A stretch of DNA of 64,000 nucleotides from Adineta vaga. Taxonomy: Eukaryota > Rotifera. This document shows positions 57,201 through 64,000 of the stretch, one piece after another. Position 1 is the first letter of the stretch. Every line of letters starts with the position of its first letter. The translations under genes were made by a program, and so were the position numbers. Below the pieces are notes generated by a model. The model did no database searches. It was not told the origin of the DNA and saw only the letters and a program-made list of their open reading frames with translations. The DNA is taken from contig CP075497.1 of assembly GCA_021613535.1 (NCBI GenBank), positions 12,462,001-12,526,000 of the forward strand, in the 5' to 3' direction.

Positions 57201-58198
57201 TGAGAAATTAGAAAAATTAGCGGATGATAGTCGAGACAAAGGAGAATTACAAGGAATTCTTCTAACAGGTTGATTTTAAAGAAAAATTTACTTGTTTTTT
57301 TTCTAATAAATTTCTTTTCAAGGTTTAAGACAAACTGGATGTGAATTAATTCAAAAATATCTTGATCAAACGAGTGATATTCGTACAGCTGCCTTACTTG
57401 CTATTTATGTACCTGAAGATGTTCATCAAGAATGTCGATATGTTCAAGAATGGATTGAAGGTTTTCGACTTCTTCTTGATGAACTTCAAATGTGGAGTGA
57501 ACGCGCTGAATTCGACATCTATCGTAGTCATATTGCTGGTACAGCATTACATCGTCGACATATATTTGATCGTCAAACAAATTTCACTCATCATTTTTCA
57601 TGTATTTTTTGTCAAACTCCTCTTGATAATCATCCTGGAATATCTAATCAAACTCCAATGTCGGCTGGTTTATCATCAAATCCTAATTCAGCATCAATAC
57701 CGACAACACCAATCAGACCACAAACTCGAGGATCACAACAATCCATAACAAATCGTACATCTGGATCATCCTCATCTTCATATCCTCCAACACAAAATTC
57801 AGATTTAGTTCGAAATCAAATTTCCATTTTTTTCTTTCTTTCTAAAAACTTATTCTTATCATTTTAGTTAATGGTTTGCAATAAATGTCGTCAAGTTTTA
57901 CCACGTTGTTCAATATGTATGATGAGTTTAACAACATATATTGAAGATGCATCTTATGCTTATGAACCTTTACCAGGTGAATTTCCTTTTTTTGTTGAAT
58001 AATTTATATATATATTTTCTATTAAATTTCTTTTTAGATAAACATACATTAATGTCAAGTCAATGGTTTACATGGTGTCGTTTATGTCGTCATGGTGGAC
58101 ATGCTGAACATGTATCAAATTGGTTTGCAATGAATCAACAATGTCCAGTTGCGAAATGTTTCTGTCGATGTACATTGATCGATGGAATTGTTGATTAG
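54294..58198 (+). CDS. MIOS: MIOS, GATOR2 complex subunit
   Basis: A gene of more than fifteen short exons, with introns mostly 45-65 bp. MIOS (missing oocyte) is part of GATOR2, which activates mTORC1 at the lysosome in response to amino acids. The N-terminal half is a divergent WD40 propeller: exon 1 (54294-54479) joins to CCAWWPSQEFPYVFAIGQPNGRIIF, followed by LLSGFDRFRGENCLTIWDI and KIYDQRS-type blades. The helical middle has AQPSSTS..., LCGWSNIDTKSGG, RALEVLNEGLQRGGRED and EGFRLLLDELQMWSERAEFDI. The C-terminal zinc region has CNKCRQVLPRCSICMMSL and WFTWCRLCRHGGHAEHVSNWF...CPVAKCFCRC, a near-exact MIOS signature. The stop is at 58198. The intron at about 56530-56711 is longer than usual. 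It is the last gene of the SAYSD1-ADAT3-sulfotransferase-MIOS cluster. Confidence 0.93.
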
Positions 58199-58548
58199 TA
58201 TTTTTTCTTTCAATAGAATAAAAAACAAAAAAAAATCACATTTTATTGAATAAAGCAATCGAACTGTCAATCAAATGAATATTTACATTATTTCTATATA
58301 CAAAAAAGAAAATTTCAACTTTTGTTAATTCATTAAGAAAAGATCGTTCTTCGAATATTTTCAATAACTTGACGAGGAAAAGTAAAAAGGAAAGTATTAA
58401 ATTATTCTAACATAAGATTTTTATTTAAAATAAAAAATAGAAATTCATAAAAGAAGAAAAGAACCGGATTATTTATTTAATAATCTCTTAGAAAGATGTT
58501 GAATAGGACGGAATACATCCTTAGATGTAAATAAAATCAAAACTAAAA
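58199..58548. other. Convergent intergenic region
   Basis: 3' flanks of MIOS and of the convergent SLC35F-like gene. AT-rich; nothing else recognised. Confidence 0.5.
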
Positions 58549-60905
58549 TCACGTTTTAACGTCGTTGTATAAAAGTGCATTTCTCATACGTCGTTGAGCT
58601 CGAATTTCTTGAAAAGCTGTTGATGTTCCCGTTGTTGTTCCGTTCGGACTTAATAAACCAGCAGCAGCAGCAGCATTTTGATCTTTATTAAGTAAACCGA
58701 AAGCTTGTTTCATTTTCGCGGCTTCACCTGCTTGAAACCATTGTTTTGGTATCATGGAAAGAAGAATACCTGCACAGGAACATAAGATCGCAGTTATAAC
58801 TAATGCAGGATATGTTTTCTTTAATAAATAATGATCAATAACTAAATTTAATTAAATTTTTTTTTAAAGATAAATTATTAAAAAGAAAAAGAAGAAGAAT
58901 GTACTTGCAATGGATGGAATTACAAGAAGTACTGATGTGACATAAGGTAACGATGTATATTTAAATGGAATTGTTATTAATAGTAGATTTAAGACTTTCA
59001 AAAATAAGAAAAATTAATTTTTAAAGTAAAAGAAAAAGAAAATTTTCTTACTAAGTGAAGACGTCAATGTTAAAATTGGAAATAATGAATAAAATTGATA
59101 AATATCAATTGGTTCAAATTGTGTTACATGAAATAATAAAGCAAATGGCCAAAAAAGACATGTACCACATAAACATACATTAATCATTACTATTCGATAT
59201 TTCGAACTTTTTAAATCTTTAACAAAACCATTTATAAGAACCTTTACAAAAAGAAAATGAGATTTTCAAAATAAAAAAATAACCGAATGCTTTTACATCA
59301 AATGTTGTTTTCATTGAAACAGCACCAACAACCATTGTTAATCCAAGTAAAAATCGATTAAAATGAAATCCATCATTATGTGCCAAAGAAAGTAAACCCG
59401 ATAACGCAAGAATATGTGCAATTATCTAAATTTATTCTTAGAAATATTAGAAAACAAATAATAAAATTTAAAACAAACTTTATTTCCTATAAATTCTTCA
59501 TGTAAAAAAATCCATCCAAGTATTTGACGTAATGTAATTGTTATTGAATATAATATAATAATTTCAATTGGTAAAAGTATTGTCATAGAACGAAACATAA
59601 AATAACAAGAAAAATACCATAAAAAACATAGTAAACATGTTTTTAATAGATAATCAATTAATGTATTTGATGAAGAACTTTTTCCACCATCAAATATTTG
59701 ACCAAATTCTCTAAAGAAAATTATCGAAATGAATCAATACGTGGAATATGTCTTTCGTATCGCATCGTTTTTTAAAGAAAGATATGCCAATAGGCACAAG
59801 GGCGTATGTGTATTTGTTTGTTCTATCCTAATGTAAGAATATATAGTGAACATCATTATTTTCGGTATAGAAGAACTTCTAATACGTCCGTGACTTTATT
59901 CAATTTCTTCTGATCAAACTGGAAAAAAAAGATAATGAAGATTGAATCAGTTATTTTTAGTTTGAAACTTTTTCTTTTGTAGATCTTAATGTTTTTGATG
60001 TTCTGATAAAAATAGATTTTTTTTTTGATAAAAATTCATGATAATCTTGTCAGACAAATCGGAATAATAAGACAACAAAAAGTTCATCAAGGTCGAGTGT
60101 TTTTCTTTTTCTGTGATAAAATGAGAAAATCTTTTTTTCATGCTGGTTTTTACTCTTTTTTCTCTTCAGTGTTTTGATGCATATCTTTTTCGAGAGAGAA
60201 AAGTAACGATACGTAACATTTTTCTTCCGGTCTTCTTCTTTTTCTTCTTCTTCTTTCTCTAGTCATTGACGGATGTTCTGTCAACTAAGCTTATTTTATA
60301 CATTCCACGGATATGAATTTTTAATGAACCCTTTTGACAAACTTCTTCTTCTTTTTTCTTTTTTTAAGTTGAAAAGCAATGTTAATTGATAAAATGAATT
60401 ATTCTTACCTAAGAAAAGCTGCTCGAGCTCGATCACGTCGTAAACGTTGTTGATAAAGAATTAAATGAATAATTAAACAAGTTAGAAATAAGCAAACATT
60501 AAACATCCATACAGATGCAAAAAATGAACGAATTGAAAAGAGTTTTTCATTCGAATATTTTGTTTGATTAGAAGATAAACTTTTATTTGAAATTTCAACT
60601 TTTATTTTAACAAGTTCTTTTGCTAATTCAATTGTTATGATGAGAAGTAATGAAAATAATATTGTTAAAGTAACATATAATAAAAAAGATTTAATTCGTT
60701 TTTTATATTTTAATCGATTTGCTGTTGATGGTAATAAACGATTTAAATTTGAATTTTGTTCTTTACCAACAGATAAATGTTGAGATGCATGATTTGAGGG
60801 AAGTAATCCATTTAATAATGAATTCGTTATTGGAGATGTGGATAATTGTGAACTTGTACTTAAACGTGGACCACGAAGATTTTGAGCCTGAGACTGTTGT
60901 TGCAT
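58549..60905 (-). CDS. SLC35F3/F4-like membrane transporter
   Basis: Six exons on the minus strand: 60905-60409, 59710-59479, 59425-59297, 59241-59052, 58994-58905 and 58818-58549, all phase-consistent once the exon 3 donor is placed at the GTAAAAG following TTFD. The protein has a polar N-terminus, about ten membrane helices and a basic C-terminal tail. The region IIAHILALSGLLSLAHNDGF followed by LLGLTMVVGAVSMKTTFDVL matches SLC35F3/F4 (IVAAILAITGIVMMAYADGF and GSASMSALYKVL), members of the drug/metabolite transporter superfamily; SLC35F3 has been linked to thiamine transport. Intron 1 is about 700 bp, by far the longest of this gene, and includes TTC-rich low-complexity sequence. Substrate is inferred from distant relatives only. 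Confidence 0.78.
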
Positions 60906-62136
60906 TGAGATAAATGAACTACGATTTGATCGATCTGGTTTTTTTTGTTCTTACTGCGTAATATAAAAATATAATTAGTCGTAATGGAGTTATTCTCAAA
61001 AAGAACAGAAGAGAAAAAGACAGAAGCAACATTTTCTTTCCTTTTCTTTCTCTGGTTTTTTTTCCTTCGTTTCAGTTGAGCTTTGATTCATTTCTTTAAA
61101 GTTATAATGAAAATCTTTGACTATCATTGTCAAAAGAAGTCTACTTCGAATAAAGACAGAAAAACACGGATGTTAAAAGTTTTCTTTTTCTTCTTACATA
61201 TTTTTTTACATATTCTTTAGTTAGTTGCTTTCTTAAGTAGTAAACAAGAACTAATTCTATTTTCTTCGTATCAATCGAATGATTTGCCTTTCGAACAAAC
61301 GAGAAACGTGAATTAAATCAATTTAATAAAAGAATTTCGTTCATGTCTTTGAATTGATAATGACTGAAAATGAATAAGAAATAAGAAAGGATTTTGCATA
61401 GTAGATAAGACGAAGAAAAAAAGAGATAATCTTTTCACGCAAGAAAAATTATCAATGATTAAATACGAAGAAATTAAAATTTTTCGGAAAGAAAAGAAGA
61501 TTTTTTTTTCTCCTCTAAATGAATTGATAAACAAAATAATCTCTTTTATTTCATATTTAATGAAGTTAATTATTAAATATTTCTATATAAAATCTATTCA
61601 TTGTATACCTGACATTGATTTTGTTATGTTTTTAAAAAAAAAGAGATGCTTTTATGTCCTTGAAGTTTATTTTCTATTTCTCTATATTATTTTTTCATGA
61701 AAGAAAATATCATTTGCCTTGCCTTTCTCTTCTTTTTTTAATGAAGTTTCTTTTATCTGAATGAGACATGAAATTATCCAATGAAGAGCATGTCTGTCCT
61801 CTCTCTTTTTTCTCTTCTCAATTTAATTATGCGATGTAATCTAATAGTATTGGTTGACGAGACTAACAACAAAATGAAATTGATTAAGGTCACTCTGACC
61901 GAAGTCAATATGACATATAGATTATTTCTTTGTGTCTCTCTCATTTCTTTTTTTTTCTTTTTGTGTTCAAATGAAAATGATAGAGAAAAAAAGAAGAGAA
62001 GAAGGAGGACGATGTGATTCGAGCGGCGTCATTCATTGCATAATATGTTAATAGAAGTCATCCATCGCTATTCATCGTGAACAAGTCATTTCCATAATTT
62101 GAAAAAGCAAATCTAACGACACATCGTCATACAACA
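60906..62136. other. Intergenic, no supported gene
   Basis: Divergent promoter region between the SLC35F-like gene and the Ig-domain gene. Purine/pyrimidine-biased stretches are frequent. Short open frames at 61313-62017 are not supported. Confidence 0.5.
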
Positions 62137-63162
62137 ATGATCTTGATAACATATGAATTTCTGATTTGTTTTGTAAGTTTTAGTTTTGTTTTCAATTAAA
62201 GGAAAAATTTTATTTTTTTTTAAGTATTTGTCAATATTAATTATAATTGATTGTTCAACAACATCCTCATCAATTCTATTAAATCGTTTAAAAAAACATA
62301 AAACAATTACATTTCAATCAACATTGAGTTCACCAAAAGAATTAAATATTGAACAAAATATGAAGTTTAATTTAACATGTTCATTTTTATCAAATTTTCC
62401 TCAAATTGATATTTTTTGGCTTCATAATGGAACATTAATTCAATCATTTATTTCCAAAGTAATTCATTTTTATTTTTCTTTCGAACAAAAAAAGATTATT
62501 ATTCTTATTTTTAGTCAATTTCAAATGAAGAAGATTCTTTTCTTGCTGTTTCAATTGTTTCAACAATATCTATTGAAAAAATTCATTTTGATATGAATGG
62601 ATTTTATCAATGTATTGGAGTACATCAAGAAGTTTATGCTCAACAAACATTTTCTGTAAATATAAATCTAAACGGTAAAATTAAAAAAACAACAAAAAAA
62701 CAAGAATTCTATTTAAAATTTTTCATTAATAGATATTAGTTTAATACCAGTAAGTTTTTCTCGAGATGCATCTTTTGTTGGTAAGTCAAAACAAATCTAT
62801 GAATTCTAAATATAGTTCCGGAAATTGTTTTTCAATAGTTCATACGGTACAAGCATTATTTGAACCTCGTAATTCGATTTCCTTGCTTTGTCGTATAAGT
62901 GAATATAAAAAGAAAGAATGTCAAATACAATGGTTTGACCCAAATGAGGAATCTTTGGATATGCTCGGTGAAAATACAGATTTGGTGATTAAAAATGCAA
63001 CATTTGAACTTGATATGGGTTTATATACTTGTCAAATATGTTGTGCAAGTCAATGTCAAAAGTTAACTTCATTTATTTATCCAGTAAGATGTTTAAAAAA
63101 GTGAAGAAAAAAAAAGATTTTAATATTTTTATTTTTAGACTGAAGAAGATGAACAAAACTAA
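62137..63162 (+). CDS. Secreted two-immunoglobulin-domain protein
   Basis: Exons 62137-62172, 62225-62459, 62514-62675 (approximate), about 62732-62780, 62838-63083 and 63139-63162 join in frame. Exons 1-2 give a signal peptide (MILITYEFLICF, then YLSILIIIDCS). Domain 1 has Cys in KFNLTCSF, a Trp in IDIFWLHNG and the DMNGFYQCIG tail, the hallmark of an Ig fold. Domain 2 has SISLLCRIS, IQWFDPNEE and DMGLYTCQIC. The protein ends TEEDEQN without a membrane helix. The arrangement resembles small secreted two-Ig proteins of invertebrates such as the ImpL2/zig group, which bind insulin-like peptides or act at the cell surface. A role in growth-factor binding is inference only. Start Met chosen for the signal peptide and splice fit. 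Confidence 0.75.
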
Positions 63163-64000
63163 ACTTTATTTAATGTAATTATTTGTATCTAATTCCGTTT
63201 TGCTTTTGTATTATATATGAAATAAAAAAAAAGAACAGATTTAGATTAGAAAACATTTTTAATAAAAAAATTGGTTTAATGTCGACTTTGTTATTCAGCT
63301 ATTCAAATGAGAATATATCCTATTCTATGATGTTGAATCATTCTGTGGTGTATAGTACAGAATTGACATTCGATAAATCTTAGATTTTTTACGAACAGAA
63401 AACTATTAACATTAATAAATATGAAAAACAAATATTCAAGATGAATTGAAACATCAATATGTGTTGTTTAATTTTGCACGCATCGCTTCTTTACCATCCG
63501 CTGTGATCATCATACTGTAACTTTAAATATTTCAAGTTATAATCTTCAACACAACAATGATTATTAAAGGCAGAATATTGTTTAAGACGATTGAGTTCAT
63601 CATTATTAAGAGTTATTGATAAATTTATTCGCCGCAATACCGACATCAAATCTTCACTTGTTAATAATTCGATGAATACTAATTCATTGTTTAGTTTCCA
63701 TAAAAAAAATTTCATAAATCTAAAATTATGTAATTGATTCATAGGAACTAATCGATATTTATTTTGGTAAATGAAAATTCAGATTATCTAGAATATCAGT
63801 TCATATGATATGAAAATACACAAATGTCTCCGATAAAGGTCGTGTTAACATCATACAGGCGATCAAAGACAATACGATATTCGCATTGAAAATTCTACAA
63901 CTATTGATTTCACTTTCGATTGTATACATTTCTACGAAAATATTTTTTTTAATTTACTGATCAATCGAAATTCACATCTTGTATCAATTATCAATGACTC
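63163..64000. other. Window end, weak minus-strand open frame
   Basis: Minus-strand 63742-63491 encodes 83 residues (ELVFIELLTSEDLMSVLRRINL...) with plausible helical composition but no known motif. It could be the last exon of a gene starting beyond the window; splice sites are not decisive. Confidence 0.3.

Noticed and set aside
1-64000. tRNA, rRNA, CRISPR arrays, telomeric repeats
   Set aside because: None was recognised on reading both strands; absence by eye is not proof, and a tRNAscan/Infernal run would be decisive.

Overview
The window looks like nuclear DNA from a small invertebrate, most likely a bdelloid rotifer. The reasons are AT-rich sequence, very short introns (typically 45-65 bp with GT-AG ends), dense genes on both strands, several class A and chimeric GPCRs, a family of short membrane proteins I associate with rotifers, and at least one gene type (a GPR1/FUN34/SatP acetate transporter) that is rare in animals. 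The organism is inferred from gene content and architecture; no marker gene proves it. All gene names come from motif recognition by eye, without a database search.

Layout. 1-2.4 kb: no convincing gene. 2.4-11 kb: a ~5 kb tandem duplication of a type I membrane protein with a Ser/Thr stalk built from in-phase micro-exons; copy 1 carries a frameshift, copy 2 is open and has a long cytoplasmic tail. 11.7-12.9 kb: a decayed membrane-protein gene. 14.5-15.3 kb: single-exon acetate-transporter-like gene. 16.8-17.9 kb: an uncertain multi-exon gene. 19.2-23.4 kb: remnants and exons resembling STING ligand-binding domains plus a TIR-like domain, interrupted by an inverted-repeat element. 24.3-30.25 kb: a tight minus-strand cluster, Deltex-type E3 ligase - cyclin C - VPS54. 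30.8-31.0 kb: GPCR remnant. 31.2-35.9 kb: a 1580-residue intronless LDLa/EGF/7TM receptor. 36-40.1 kb: little recognisable. 40.1-42.99 kb: a near-identical second copy of the Deltex and cyclin C genes plus a decayed VPS54 fragment. 43.3-45.2 kb: an unidentified multi-exon gene. 45.9-46.9 kb: class A GPCR. 47.2-49.5 kb: secreted Cys-rich modular protein. 49.6-50.45 kb: type II membrane protein. 50.86-58.2 kb: SAYSD1 - ADAT3 - sulfotransferase - MIOS, head to tail with gaps of 24, 86 and 31 bp. 58.5-60.9 kb: SLC35F-like transporter. 62.1-63.2 kb: secreted two-Ig protein.

Genes acting together. The two tight clusters share a sign: a pyrimidine-rich 3' splice site lies at or just before the start codon of each downstream gene, as expected if polycistronic transcripts are resolved by spliced-leader trans-splicing (known in rotifers). 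The clusters hold housekeeping functions: GARP tethering, the Mediator kinase module, ubiquitination, tRNA deamination, ER quality control and GATOR2/mTORC1 signalling. The accessory stretches hold duplicated receptors, decayed receptors, transposon-like inserts and the STING/TIR-like region, which is the part I consider most worth following up.
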